The notes under the pieces: model-generated | The model's database searches: none | What the model saw: the letters and a program-made list of their open reading frames with translations, nothing else | Told to the model about the DNA's origin: nothing | Assembly (NCBI GenBank): GCA_964248625.1 | Contig: CAXTZG010000008.1 | Span: 1-64,000, forward strand | Direction of reading: 5' to 3' | From: Lichenicola sp964248625 | GTDB lineage: Bacteria > Pseudomonadota > Alphaproteobacteria > Acetobacterales > Acetobacteraceae | Length of the DNA: 64,000 nucleotides | Program-made: the position numbers and the translations under genes | Shown here: positions 18,077 to 27,489 of the stretch, piece by piece | Position numbering within the stretch: the stretch's first letter is position 1 | Layout of the letters: each line of letters begins with the position of its first letter

Positions 18077-19011
18077 GTGGCGCCGAGCCGCCGCCGGAGG
18101 CCGGCGCGCGCGGATGGCTGCGCGGCGGGTTGCTGGGATGGTGGGCCAGGCGCAGCGTCGACCAGGACCTGCGCTCGCGGGTCGCCGCCCTGGTGCAGGA
18201 AGCGGCGGAAGCGCCGCAGACCGAGGGCCAGCCGCCCGAGCTCGACCGCCAGGAGCGGGTGCTGATCGCCAACGTGCTGCGGCTGCGCGGCACCAGCGTG
18301 GACGACGTGATGGTGCCGCGCGCCGACATCGTCGCGATGCCGGTCGGCATCAGCTTCGAGGAGGCGCTCGTGACCATGAAGCGGGAGAACCATTCCCGCC
18401 TGCCGGTCTATGGCGAGCAGCTCGACGACATCGTCGGCATGGTCCACGTCAAGGACCTGGTCGCCTATGGCGGCCCCAGCGAGAGCTTCCGGCTGCAGTC
18501 GATCCTGCGCCAGCCGCTGATGATCGCGCCGCAGATGTCGGTGCTGGACCTGCTGCTGCAGATGCGGCTGCGGCGCATCCACCTGGCGCTGGTGATCGAC
18601 GAATATGGCGGCATCGACGGGCTGGTGACGATCGAGGACCTGGTCGAGACCATCGTCGGCGACATCGCCGACGAGCATGACGAGCCCGACGTGCCGATGC
18701 TGGTCGAGCGGCATGACGGCACGCTCGACATCGATGCGCGCATGCCGGTGGAGGATTTCGAGGCCAGGCTCGGGATCCTGCTGACCGACCAGGAGCGCGA
18801 AAGCGACATCGACACGGTGGGCGGGCTGGTGTTCCGGCTGGCCGGCCACGTGCCGACGCGCGGCGAGGTGCTGAGCCACGAGAGCGGCATCCAGTTCCGC
18901 GTGCTGGATGCCGACGCGCGCCACATCCGTCGCGTCCGCGTGCGTCCCGCGCCGACGCCGGAACCGGTCGAGGCCGCGGGCGCGCCGGGAGAGCCGCCGG
19001 CTGCCCGATGA
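18073..19011 (+). CDS. corC: CorC/HlyC-type CBS-domain protein
   Basis: Encodes 312 residues from ATG 18073, coupled to ybeY by an ATGA overlap. Two CBS domains lie at about 70-200 (VDDVMVPRADIVAM; IDEYGGIDGLVTIEDLVETIVGDI) and a CorC/HlyC transporter-associated domain at about 215-290 (VGGLVFRLAGHVPTRGE). No membrane segment is present, so this is the soluble CorC form linked to magnesium and cobalt efflux. In most alphaproteobacteria lnt (apolipoprotein N-acyltransferase) follows; here the next gene is on the other strand, so the operon ends at corC. Confidence 0.92.
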   Translation: MSGAEPPPEAGARGWLRGGLLGWWARRSVDQDLRSRVAALVQEAAEAPQTEGQPPELDRQERVLIANVLRLRGTSVDDVMVPRADIVAMPVGISFEEALVTMKRENHSRLPVYGEQLDDIVGMVHVKDLVAYGGPSESFRLQSILRQPLMIAPQMSVLDLLLQMRLRRIHLALVIDEYGGIDGLVTIEDLVETIVGDIADEHDEPDVPMLVERHDGTLDIDARMPVEDFEARLGILLTDQERESDIDTVGGLVFRLAGHVPTRGEVLSHESGIQFRVLDADARHIRRVRVRPAPTPEPVEAAGAPGEPPAAR

Positions 19012-19113
19012 TGTCGCCGGCCGCGGTCGCGCCGTTCCGGCCAAGGCCGCCCGGTGCCCACGCTCCGGTGGCCACGCTGGGCGCGATCGGCCCCGGTCAG
19101 GCGCGGCAGCGCC

Positions 19114-19626
19114 TCAGCCGGTGGGCGCGGACGGCGCGTCGTCGCGGATCACCGCGTCGCCAGGACGGATGCGGCCGCCCTGCAGCACGCGCGCGGTCAG
19201 GCCGCCATGACCGCGCACGGCATTGTAGCCGCCAGGACCCAGGATCTCCTCCATGCGCGAGCAGGGATGGCACGGGCCGGTGACCTCCAGCAGCGCGTCG
19301 CCGACACGGACAGGCCGGCCGGTCAGCGCCAGCAGGTTGATGCCGGCGACCACCAGGTTGCGGCGCAGCAGCTCCGGCGCCACGGGTCCGCGTCCGAGCC
19401 AGGCGCCGATGGCGCCGAGATGCTCGGCCTGGATCAGCGTGACCTGGCGCAGGCCGCTGCTGCCAGCATAGCGGTCGCCGACCAGGCCGGACTCGGGATC
19501 GAGCATCGCCTCCTCCACCGCCCGCATCGGCGCGCGGCGGGCAGGACGCAGGCCGATCCAGCGCACGACCCCCGGGCGCAGCGGCGCATCGAGCAGCCGT
19601 CCGAGCGGCGAGGCCGGGTTCAGCAC
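19114..19626 (-). CDS. MOSC-domain protein
   Basis: Encodes 170 residues of a compact MOSC (Moco sulfurase C-terminal) domain. The family cysteine is in GPCHPCSRMEEILG, with conserved GDRYAGSSGLRQVTLIQAEHL and RRNLVV segments. MOSC proteins such as YiiM and YuaD bind molybdenum cofactor or handle sulfur for detoxification of N-hydroxylated compounds. The start is a GTG. It follows the cation-efflux gene by 19 bases on the same strand, so they are probably cotranscribed. The exact substrate is unknown. Confidence 0.88.
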   Translation of the reverse strand: MLNPASPLGRLLDAPLRPGVVRWIGLRPARRAPMRAVEEAMLDPESGLVGDRYAGSSGLRQVTLIQAEHLGAIGAWLGRGPVAPELLRRNLVVAGINLLALTGRPVRVGDALLEVTGPCHPCSRMEEILGPGGYNAVRGHGGLTARVLQGGRIRPGDAVIRDDAPSAPTG

Positions 19627-19645
19627 CGGCGGGCGGCGGCCGGGC

Positions 19646-20662
19646 TCACGCGGTTCCGCTCTCGATCGCCTGCTGGGCGCGGACGCGCTCGGCCTCCACC
19701 AGCCGGTGCGCTTCGCGGTCCTGGGCCTCGACGAACACGCGCGTGACCTCGGGATGCGCCGTCCGGATGCGGCGCTCGATCCGCGACACCGCCTGCTCGA
19801 CCTCGACGGCGCTGCAGCGATCGACGAAGTCGAGGCTGAGCGCCAGCAGCACGTCGCGCGGACCGAAATGCATGGTCAGCACCTCGTTGATGCGCGCCAC
19901 CAGCGGTTCCTCGCCGGCGATGCGGCGGATGCCGGCCTGGACCTCGTTGGAGGCGCCTTCCCCGGTCAGCAGCGACTTGCATTCCCAGGCCAGGAACGCA
20001 GCCGTCAGCGCCAGCAGCCCGCCGATCGCCACCGACGCGGCCCCGTCCAGCGCCGGCCGCTCGAGCGCCTGGCTCAGCCAGACGCCGAGCAGCGCCACCA
20101 GCAGCCCGAGCAGGGCGGCGGTATCCTCGAACAGCACGGTGAAGACCGTCGGGTCCTTGCTGTGGCGCACGGCCTCCAGCCAGCCGCGCCGCCCCTTGTG
20201 GCCGCGGAACTCGCGCAGCGCCACCAGCCAGCTGCCGCCCTCGAACAGGGCGCTGAGGCCGAGCACCGCATAGATCACCCAGACATCGGCGACGGCATGC
20301 GGATGGCGGATGCGGTCGATCCCCTCGAGCACCGACACGCCGGCGCCGACCCCGAAGATCAGCACCGCGACCACGAAGGTCCAGAAATAGAGCTGCAGCC
20401 CGTAGCCGAACGGATGCAGCGCGTCGGCCGGCCGTGCCGCTTCCCGCATGCCGAACAGCAGCAGGAGCTGGTTGCCGCAATCCACCACCGAATGGATCGC
20501 CTCGCTCAGCATCGCGGCGCTGCCGGTCCAGAACGCGGCGCCGAACTTGGTCAGCGCGACCAGCAGATTGCCGCCCAGGGCGGCATAGACCACGAGCTTG
20601 GAGGAGGAATGCGCCATCGGCGGGATGAACACGCGGGCGGGGGCGGCGTTGCCGGCTGCCAT
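19646..20662 (-). CDS. cation diffusion facilitator family transporter
   Basis: Encodes 338 residues with about six membrane segments. Metal-site residues appear as SEAIHSVVDCGNQ in helix 2 and FEDTAALLG in helix 5, a pattern closest to the ZnT9/SLC30A9-like branch of the family. A C-terminal cytoplasmic domain follows (RDVLLALSLDFVDRCSAVEVEQAV), then a charged tail. Members exchange Zn2+ or similar divalent metals for protons. Starts at 20662 or at the later Met of MAHSSSK are both possible. The MOSC gene lies directly downstream. Confidence 0.88.
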   Translation of the reverse strand: MAAGNAAPARVFIPPMAHSSSKLVVYAALGGNLLVALTKFGAAFWTGSAAMLSEAIHSVVDCGNQLLLLFGMREAARPADALHPFGYGLQLYFWTFVVAVLIFGVGAGVSVLEGIDRIRHPHAVADVWVIYAVLGLSALFEGGSWLVALREFRGHKGRRGWLEAVRHSKDPTVFTVLFEDTAALLGLLVALLGVWLSQALERPALDGAASVAIGGLLALTAAFLAWECKSLLTGEGASNEVQAGIRRIAGEEPLVARINEVLTMHFGPRDVLLALSLDFVDRCSAVEVEQAVSRIERRIRTAHPEVTRVFVEAQDREAHRLVEAERVRAQQAIESGTA

Positions 20663-20739
20663 GCTTCGTCATGGAGGCGCCGCCGCCGGGAGCCGTCGCG
20701 ACCAGGCCGGCTCCGGCCGATGCCGGCTGGCGTGTGGGC

Positions 20740-20970
20740 CTAGCTGCGGCGGCTGCCGCCGGCGGCCACGATCGTCTCGGCGGTGGAGCGGACACCGCGG
20801 AAATAGCGCGCCGCCTGCTGCCGGAGGGCTGCCAGGCTCGGCAGCACCGCGCCGTGCATCAGCCGCAGCCGGTCGTGGGTGGCAAAGAAGGCGTGGTCGG
20901 TGCGGTTGGGCTGCAGGATGGCGGTGCCGACAAACACGCCGTCGATCTCGACCACTTCACTTTGGAGCAT
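20740..20970 (-). CDS. small conserved-looking hypothetical protein
   Basis: About 76 residues from ATG 20970; the frame stays open back to 21138, so a longer form of 132 residues is possible. The core reads as a real domain: VVEIDGVFVGTAIL, then FFATHDRLRLMHGAVLPSL and QQAARYFRG. This resembles small alphaproteobacterial proteins of unknown function in which a short beta hairpin is followed by a helix. No signal peptide, membrane segment or catalytic motif is seen. It lies between the cation-efflux gene and opgH, all on the same strand. Confidence 0.55.
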   Translation of the reverse strand: MLQSEVVEIDGVFVGTAILQPNRTDHAFFATHDRLRLMHGAVLPSLAALRQQAARYFRGVRSTAETIVAAGGSRRS

Positions 20971-21314
20971 CGACTTGAATCCCGGGAAAGGCTTGCCGCC
21001 GCAGCGGGCGGCATGGATCACAGGCAGGGGGCGGGCTGGCGAGACCGCGCCCGACAGCCAGGCCATCCCGGGCCGGGGTGGCGTCGCCTCGTCATCCGTG
21101 CCTGCATCGACTGCAGCATCATCCCGTGCCTCGACCATGAGGCCGCGCCGCGTGCCGCCCCGTCCAACCTAATCAGTCCCATCCCGCCGAAACAAGCAAA
21201 CATCCAAGTGATATCGACATTTCACTACGGTGACAGTCAGAAAAGCCGGCGGCCAGGAGCGTCGCCGCACCCTCCGGCCGGACGATCGTGCCGGGGAGGC
21301 CGAGGCCGACGTCG
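20971..21314. other. 344-base spacer between opgH and the small hypothetical gene
   Basis: This stretch holds the probable opgGH terminator at 21241-21281. The lower-GC part around 21170-21240 may carry the promoter of the small hypothetical gene and the genes after it, although I cannot pick out confident -35 and -10 boxes. A longer reading of the small hypothetical gene would extend into it as far as 21138. I see nothing else here. Confidence 0.5.
21241..21281 (-). terminator. probable rho-independent terminator of opgGH
   Basis: On the minus strand, 35-75 bases after the opgH stop, two nested GC stems are possible: CCGG and CTCC arms at 21272-21281 pairing with 21246-21259, or GCGGC/GCCGC (21264-21268 with 21249-21253). 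They are followed by TTTT at 21244-21241. Stem plus T-run at the end of an operon supports termination; the stem is imperfect. Confidence 0.42.
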
Positions 21315-23483
21315 TCACGCGACGGCAGGCGGCTCCGGGACCCGGGCGAGGGCGAGCAGCCGGTCGAGACCGACGTCGCTGCCGAGCACCGCGGCGCGCT
21401 CGGGCGGCGTCAGCAGCGCGAGAGCCGCCGCGAGGCTCGCTGCCTCGCCCAGCTTGGCAAGGCCGAGTGCCAGCAGCGGATCGAACGGATCGCGGCCGGG
21501 AACGCGAGCCGGCGGCAGCATGGCGCGGTGGGCCGTCATCAGCGCCGGATCGTCCAGCAGGCGACGCAGGCTCTCGCCGGGCTGCAGATCGCGGCCTGCC
21601 GACTGCAGCTGCACCGCGCGCGCCAGCACTGCCGGCGGCGAGGCCTCCTCGGGGATGCGCAGCAGGCCCAGGCGGCGCAGCGCCAGGCCCGCCCCGCGCC
21701 CGGCGGTGAGCGACACCAGCGGCACCGCGAGCGCCAGCCCCAGCAGCACCGGCGACATCCAGGCGAACAGCGCCGGCGACACCGCCCAGGCGATCGCCGC
21801 CAGCACCAGCCCGAACGCCATGTAGCGCCAGTAGCCGGACCAGACCACGCGAAGCGGGATGCGGCCGTCGTCGCGGCGCTGCGCGTTCCAGCCGGAGTCC
21901 CGGCCGGCCAGGATCGAGACCACGCCGCTGGTCTGGATCAGCATGGCGACCGGTGCGATCAGCCCGCCGATCAGCGTCTCGATCAGCAGCGACAGCAGCG
22001 CCCGCACGCCCCCGCCGGCGCCGCGCCGATCGGCCGGGTTGCACAGCAGCGCCACATAGGCCAGCAGCTTTGGCGCCAGCAGCACCGCCATGGTGCCGAT
22101 GAACACCCATTTCGCCAGCACCGGATCGACGCGCGGCCAGTTCGGATACAGAAGCTTGGTGCCGCCGAAATATTCCGGCTTCACGAAGCGCGCCTGCAGC
22201 GAGATCAGGATGCCGCAGAGCAGGAACACCAGCCACAGCGGTGCGGTGATGTAGGAGCCGATCCCCATCAGCAGGTGCAGCCGGCTGATCCAGTGCAGGC
22301 CGCGCGCCGGCAGCACGCCGGCATGCTGCAGGTTGCCCTGGCACCAGCGGCGGTCGCGGATGGCGATGTCGGTGAGCGAGGGCGGGCTCTCCTCGTAGGA
22401 GCCGGCCAGGCCCGGCACCATGTGGATCGCCCAGCCGCCGCGTCGCATCAGGGCGGCCTCGACGAAGTCGTGGCTGAGGATATGGCCGCCGATCGGGCGC
22501 CTGCCTTCCAGCACCGGCAGCCCGGCCTCGCCCGCAAAGGCGCGGGTGCGGATGATGGCGTTGTGGCCCCAGTAGTTGCCCTCCGAGCCGTGCCACCAGG
22601 CGATGCCGTAGGCAATCAGCGGCCCGTAGACGCGGCCGGCGAACTGCTGCATGCGGGCAAACAGCGTGGAGCCGTTGACGATCACCGGCAGGGTCTGGAT
22701 CAGGCCGACGGCGGGGTGGCGCTCCATCGCGGCTGCGATGCGCACGACCGTCGATCCGTCCATGACGCTGTCGGCGTCCAGCGTGATCATCTGCGGATAG
22801 GCGGCCCCCCAGCGTCGCACCCATTCGCCGACATTGCCGGCCTTGCGCTCGGTGTTCTTGGCCCGCCTGCGGTAGAAGATGCGGTCGTGCCCGCCGGTCG
22901 CCTCGCGCAAGCGCAGGAAGGCCGCCTCCTCCTCCAGCCACACATCCGGATTGGTGGTGTCGGACAGGATGAACAGGTCGAACTGCGCCAGCCTGCCGGT
23001 GGCCTGCAGGCTCTCGTAGATGGCGGCGAGGCCGGCCATCACCCGCGACGGGCTCTCGTTGTAGGTCGGCAGCAGCAGGGCGGTGCGGGTGGCGAGCTCG
23101 GGCAGCGGACCGTCGCGCTCGATGCCGAGCCCCAGCCCGCCGCGGCCGAGCAGCGACACGAAGCCGCCCAGGCTCGAGGTGAAGGCGAGCGAGATCCAGG
23201 CGAACAGCACCACGAACAGCGCCAGCACCAGCAGGCCCAGCGTGTTGGGGCCCTGCCCGTTCAGCACGAAATACATCTCGTAGCCGCCGGCGAGCGTCAG
23301 CAGCACGGCGCCGCCGATCACCAGCAGGCGGCGCAGCGCCAGGCCCGGTGGCCGCGTCGCCGGGACCGCGCCGGGCGTGCCGCCTTCCGGCGCCGAGCGC
23401 AGCGACTGCACCGGCATGGCGAGCGGCGCTTCGGGCGGCAGCGCCGCGCGGAAGGCCGTCAGGGGGTCCAACGATACACCCAT
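21315..23483 (-). CDS. opgH: OpgH (MdoH), glucan glucosyltransferase
   Basis: Encodes about 722 residues from ATG 23483 (a GTG two codons later has better spacing from GGAGG). It overlaps the end of opgG by 25 bases. The enzyme is an inner-membrane GT2 glycosyltransferase that makes the beta-1,2-glucan backbone of osmoregulated periplasmic glucans from UDP-glucose. Two N-terminal membrane helices (about 45-110) precede the catalytic domain with LPTYNE, DADSVMDG and RDRRWCQGN motifs; about five further helices follow. A C-terminal cytoplasmic tail is rich in Leu and Ala. Works with OpgG, whose gene precedes it. Confidence 0.94.
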   Translation of the reverse strand: MGVSLDPLTAFRAALPPEAPLAMPVQSLRSAPEGGTPGAVPATRPPGLALRRLLVIGGAVLLTLAGGYEMYFVLNGQGPNTLGLLVLALFVVLFAWISLAFTSSLGGFVSLLGRGGLGLGIERDGPLPELATRTALLLPTYNESPSRVMAGLAAIYESLQATGRLAQFDLFILSDTTNPDVWLEEEAAFLRLREATGGHDRIFYRRRAKNTERKAGNVGEWVRRWGAAYPQMITLDADSVMDGSTVVRIAAAMERHPAVGLIQTLPVIVNGSTLFARMQQFAGRVYGPLIAYGIAWWHGSEGNYWGHNAIIRTRAFAGEAGLPVLEGRRPIGGHILSHDFVEAALMRRGGWAIHMVPGLAGSYEESPPSLTDIAIRDRRWCQGNLQHAGVLPARGLHWISRLHLLMGIGSYITAPLWLVFLLCGILISLQARFVKPEYFGGTKLLYPNWPRVDPVLAKWVFIGTMAVLLAPKLLAYVALLCNPADRRGAGGGVRALLSLLIETLIGGLIAPVAMLIQTSGVVSILAGRDSGWNAQRRDDGRIPLRVVWSGYWRYMAFGLVLAAIAWAVSPALFAWMSPVLLGLALAVPLVSLTAGRGAGLALRRLGLLRIPEEASPPAVLARAVQLQSAGRDLQPGESLRRLLDDPALMTAHRAMLPPARVPGRDPFDPLLALGLAKLGEAASLAAALALLTPPERAAVLGSDVGLDRLLALARVPEPPAVA

Positions 23484-25000
23484 GCCTCCGACAGCGCCGC
23501 CTGCTCGCCCGCCAGCGCGCAATGCAGCTCGGCGCTGCGGGCGCTGCCGGGATGGAACTCGAAGGTGATGCGCCAGCCATGGATCTCGGGATTCTGCACC
23601 ACCACGACGTTGCGGATGTCGCCAACGCTGGCGCCGAGATCGGCATGCAGCTTCGCGTCCGCGCCGAGCGCCTTCAGCGCGTCGCCGGTGAAGTCCAGGA
23701 TCACGAAGCGGCCCTTGTGGTCGTCGGTGGCGCCGATGCGGGTCTGGCTGACGCGGGCGAGGCCGGTCGACCACGGATTGTCCCAGCACCAGTGCATTCG
23801 GTACGTGTAGGCATACTCGCCGCCCGCCGCGAGCGGCGCCTTGGGCCGCCAGAAGGCGACGATGTTGTCGTTGACCTCGTTGGGCGTCGGCAGCTCGACC
23901 AGGTCGACGGCCCCCTCGCCCCAGTCGCCGATCGGCTCGATCCACAGGCTGGGGCGCTTCTCGTAGTTCAGCGCCAGGTCCTGGAAGTCGTCAAAGGCGC
24001 GCTTGCGCTGCATCAGCCCGAAGCCCTTCGGCGTCACGTCGGAAAAGGCGCTGAACTGCAGGTCGATCGGGTTGACCAGCGGGCGCCAGAGCTGGCCGCC
24101 CTTGCCGGTCCACATCGACAGCCCCTCGCTGTCATGCGCGGCCGGACGCGCATCGTCGATATGCTGGCGGTCGTTGGCATCGAAATAGAACATGCCGGTC
24201 AGCGGCGCGATGCCGGACGAGGCGATCGCGCGGCGCGGATACAGCACGGTCTCGACATCGAAGATGGTCTCGTCGCCCGGTCGGATGGTGAAGCGGTAGG
24301 CGCCGGTGACCGTTGGGCTGTCGAGCAGCGCATGCACCACGATGGCGCTCATGCCCGCTTGCGGCTTCTCCAGCCAGAAGGCGCGGAACAGCGCGAACTC
24401 CTCGCGGCTTTCGCCGGTGCCGTTGGCAAAGCCGCGCGCCGACAGCCCGTAATCCTGGCCCTTGGCGACGGCGCGGAAGTAGCTGGCACCCAGGAACACG
24501 CAGATCTCGTCGAAATAGTCCGGCCGGTTGATCGGGTAGTGGATGCGAAAGCCCGCGAAGCCGAGATCGTCGGGAACGCGCAGATGCGGGTCCTCGTAGG
24601 TGAACAGATCGGGGTTGTAGCCGACGCGCGCCGCCTGGCCGTTCTGCACCTCGAAGATGTCGATGCGCGGACGGTACAGGAAGCCGCGCGGCAGGAACTC
24701 GACCTGGAAGTTGAGCCCCTGGCCGCGCCACAGCGCGCTGTCCTTGCGGAAGCGCACGCCGCGATACTGGTCGAAGCTCATGGCGTTGATCGGAGCCGGC
24801 AGCCTCTCGTCCGGCGCGTCATAGCCGTGCCGGGACATCGCCTGCGCCAGGCGGCGCACGGTGGCGCCGTCAAAGGCGCCGGGGCCTGCTGCCGGCGTCG
24901 GCTCGGCCGCCATCGCCGAGGCCAGCACGCCGCGCGCGGCCAGTGCCGCCACCGCGGCGCCCGCACCGGCCTGCACCAGATCGCGTCGCAACAAAGCCAC
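23459..25000 (-). CDS. opgG: OpgG/OpgD-family periplasmic glucan biosynthesis protein
   Basis: Encodes 513 residues from GTG 25000, with GGGGGA upstream. The N-terminus has a twin-arginine-like signal (RRDLVQAGAGAAVAAL ... AMAAEP). The rest is the periplasmic OpgG fold, with FDQYRGVRFRKDSALW near the start and YRMHWCWDNPW in the second half. OpgG-family proteins branch or trim the periplasmic glucan made by OpgH. A Tat signal is the habit of E. coli OpgD rather than OpgG, so this single copy may combine both roles. It leads the opgGH operon, divergent from the AlgE-like barrel gene. Confidence 0.92.
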   Translation of the reverse strand: MALLRRDLVQAGAGAAVAALAARGVLASAMAAEPTPAAGPGAFDGATVRRLAQAMSRHGYDAPDERLPAPINAMSFDQYRGVRFRKDSALWRGQGLNFQVEFLPRGFLYRPRIDIFEVQNGQAARVGYNPDLFTYEDPHLRVPDDLGFAGFRIHYPINRPDYFDEICVFLGASYFRAVAKGQDYGLSARGFANGTGESREEFALFRAFWLEKPQAGMSAIVVHALLDSPTVTGAYRFTIRPGDETIFDVETVLYPRRAIASSGIAPLTGMFYFDANDRQHIDDARPAAHDSEGLSMWTGKGGQLWRPLVNPIDLQFSAFSDVTPKGFGLMQRKRAFDDFQDLALNYEKRPSLWIEPIGDWGEGAVDLVELPTPNEVNDNIVAFWRPKAPLAAGGEYAYTYRMHWCWDNPWSTGLARVSQTRIGATDDHKGRFVILDFTGDALKALGADAKLHADLGASVGDIRNVVVVQNPEIHGWRITFEFHPGSARSAELHCALAGEQAALSEAWVYRWTP

Positions 25001-25243
25001 TCCTGATCCCCCTGGTCCGACCCCTCGTCAGGGTCCTATCAGGGGGTCCCGGCTGTGGCAATTTGACGGCATCGGGCCGCGACCAAACGAGGATGCGGCA
25101 CCGAAGCCACAGCGGCCGGCTTTCTCATGACGTGGAACGTTCCGGTCTTGCAGCGCCAATGCACGATCTTTAACCGCTATATTCAGCTGTGCGACCAAGT
25201 CGTCGTTCAATAAACTAACACCAGCGTCAGAGTGGGTTTCATT

Positions 25244-26890
25244 ATGCCTGTTCCTCCCGCTCCCGGCTCGCCGCCCCGCATGCACCGCCTGCCGGTCGCC
25301 GCCTGGCCGCTTGCCGGGCTGCTGCTGACGGGCGGACTGATCGACCGGGCCTGCGCACAGGGCCATTCGCCCACGCTGCACACCACGCCGGAGTTCTCGG
25401 CACTGCCGCAGACGCGCTCCAACCCCACCAAGGCGCAGGCGCCCAAGGACATCCACACCTTCGACTGGGGCGTGTTCAACCGGCTCGACGGCTCGCCGGC
25501 GGGCTTCGGGCCGGTGGCGCGCTACGGCGCCGTGCGCTGGGCCGAGGACTGGAGCGCGCTGCGCGACCCGAGGCTGCGCAGCGACGTCTTCGATCCGCTC
25601 AAGTTCATCCCGCTCGACGACAGCAAGGACATCTATCTGACGCTGAGCGGGGAAAGCCGGCTCAAGAACTGGTTCGAGAACCGGCCCTTCCTCGGCACGC
25701 AGAAGCCCGATGATTCCGGCCGCATGACGGTGCGCAACACCGTGGGCGCCGACCTGCATCTCGGCGAGCATCTGCGGGTCTATGGCGAGCTCATCAACGG
25801 CGACGCCGCCGGCTGGGGCGGCTACGGCTACAACACCACGTACCGCACCCGTCTCGACGTGCAGCAGCTGTTCGTCGAGGCGAAGGCGAAGATCGCAGGC
25901 GCGCAGACCGGCGTCATGTTCGGCCGCCAGGAATTCCTGGACGCGCCCAACTACGTGCTCTACCTGCGCGAAACGCCCGACCTGCCGCTGTCGTGGAACG
26001 GCGTGCGCGGCTACGCGGTCTGGCCGCGCTTCCGCCTCGACACCTGGGACTTCACCCAGACCAACACGGCCCCGCAGCAGCTGTTCCACGACACCGAGAA
26101 CTACGGCGCCCGGCTGTGGGGCGGCTACGGCTCCTATGCCGTGCCGGACTACAAGGTCCTGAACCAGCCCGGCACCACCTTCGTCGACCTGTTCTATCTC
26201 GGCTACCTGCTCGGCGGCACGCCGGCGGCGATCACCACCGCCACCAGCACGCAGTCCGGCACCACGATCCGCCACAATATCGGCACCCGCATCTGGGGCC
26301 GCGCCGGGCCGATCGAGTTCTCCTTCGGCGGGCTCTACCAGGGCGGCGAGTTCCGGCCGGTGCGCAACGGCGCGACCCGGGACGTGGAAGCGTTCTCGAT
26401 CAACAACTTTCTCGGCTATCGCTTCCAGAACATCTATGGCCGGCCGCTGATCGGCGTGCAGGCCGACATCTATTCGGGCGGCAACTACAACAAGAAGACC
26501 GGCGCCGAGAATACCTACATCGCGCCCTACAACCCCTCGACCAACTATCTCGACACCACCACCTACTTCGCGCCGTCGAACCTGGTGGCGATCTCGCCGC
26601 AGGTGGAATATACCCCGTCGGCCTCGACGCTGGTGCGCTTCAAGGTGCCGATCCTGTGGCGCGAGAACACCAACGACACGATCTACGGCTCGGGCCGGAC
26701 CTACGCCTTCCGCAGCCGCTACAGCGGCGGCTATGTCGGCACGGTGCCGCAGGTGAGCTTCGCCTGGCGCATCACCCGTCACCTGACCTGGAGCCACGAT
26801 CTGGCGCGCTTCTTCGCGTCGCGCGAGATCCAGAAGGCCGGCGCGTCGGAAGGCACCTACTACCTGTCCACCCTGGCCTTCCGCTTCTGA
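25244..26890 (+). CDS. AlgE-like outer-membrane beta-barrel (alginate export family)
   Basis: Encodes about 548 residues from ATG 25244; a GTG four codons earlier is also possible. A signal peptide ends around RACAQG. The mature part alternates polar and aromatic beta strands typical of an 18-stranded barrel of the alginate export family (LSGESRLKNWFENRPF, VMFGRQEFLDAPNYVLYL, FRLDTWDFTQTNT) and ends in LAFRF, the terminal Phe signal for the Bam machinery. No alginate synthesis genes are nearby, so general uptake or export of an anionic or sugar-like solute is more likely. The next gene encodes a lipoprotein. Confidence 0.87.
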   Translation: MPVPPAPGSPPRMHRLPVAAWPLAGLLLTGGLIDRACAQGHSPTLHTTPEFSALPQTRSNPTKAQAPKDIHTFDWGVFNRLDGSPAGFGPVARYGAVRWAEDWSALRDPRLRSDVFDPLKFIPLDDSKDIYLTLSGESRLKNWFENRPFLGTQKPDDSGRMTVRNTVGADLHLGEHLRVYGELINGDAAGWGGYGYNTTYRTRLDVQQLFVEAKAKIAGAQTGVMFGRQEFLDAPNYVLYLRETPDLPLSWNGVRGYAVWPRFRLDTWDFTQTNTAPQQLFHDTENYGARLWGGYGSYAVPDYKVLNQPGTTFVDLFYLGYLLGGTPAAITTATSTQSGTTIRHNIGTRIWGRAGPIEFSFGGLYQGGEFRPVRNGATRDVEAFSINNFLGYRFQNIYGRPLIGVQADIYSGGNYNKKTGAENTYIAPYNPSTNYLDTTTYFAPSNLVAISPQVEYTPSASTLVRFKVPILWRENTNDTIYGSGRTYAFRSRYSGGYVGTVPQVSFAWRITRHLTWSHDLARFFASREIQKAGASEGTYYLSTLAFRF

Positions 26891-26934
26891 CCGCCCGGGC
26901 GCCCGCGGCGGCGCCCGATCACCGGAGCCACGAC

Positions 26935-27489
26935 GTGCCGCAGCACCCGCCTGTCCTGCCGCTCTGCCTGGGCCTCCTGCTCGGCGCCTGCGCCGTGCAG
27001 GATTCCCGCATCGCCGGCCGCGCCCAGAGCAGGCTGCTCGGCCTGAGCGAGGTGGATCTCGAATCCTGCCTCGGCGCGCCCGACCAGCATGCGAGCTTCG
27101 GCGCCACCGACGTGCTGACCTACTACGCCACCTCGAGCAGCTCGACGAGCTACGCGCTGCCCGTCGTCGGCGGGCTCGCTCTGTCGAACGGCGGCTATTG
27201 CCATGCCACCTTCCGCCTCGATGACGGACGGGTGACGCGGCTGCTGTATTCGGGCGAGAAGACCGCGACCCTGGCGCCCGACGCCTACTGCGCGCCGATC
27301 CTGCGCACCTGCCTGGCTTGGCTGGACGCGCATCCGGAGGCGGCGAGCACGGGTGCCGCCACCGCGACCCGCACCGGCGCCGCCAGCCCGCCGGCACGCG
27401 TCCCGCCCGGCGCGCCCAGCGGCGCTCCGCAGCCGGGCGCCTCCACCGCCGCCCTGCCCAACAACATGCCCACCCCGACGCCGCGCTAG
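26935..27489 (+). CDS. putative outer-membrane lipoprotein
   Basis: Encodes 184 residues from GTG 26935, with GGAG seven bases upstream. The first 18 residues form a lipoprotein signal with lipobox LLLGAC, so the mature protein starts at the Cys. A segment SEVDLESCLGAPDQHASFG and following strands recall the small SmpA/OmlA-like lipoprotein fold. Three further cysteines are present (GYCHATF, AYCAPILRTCLAW). The last 45 residues are Ala/Pro/Gly-rich and probably disordered. It starts 44 bases after the AlgE-like gene and may serve that barrel. Function unknown. Confidence 0.78.
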   Translation: MPQHPPVLPLCLGLLLGACAVQDSRIAGRAQSRLLGLSEVDLESCLGAPDQHASFGATDVLTYYATSSSSTSYALPVVGGLALSNGGYCHATFRLDDGRVTRLLYSGEKTATLAPDAYCAPILRTCLAWLDAHPEAASTGAATATRTGAASPPARVPPGAPSGAPQPGASTAALPNNMPTPTPR

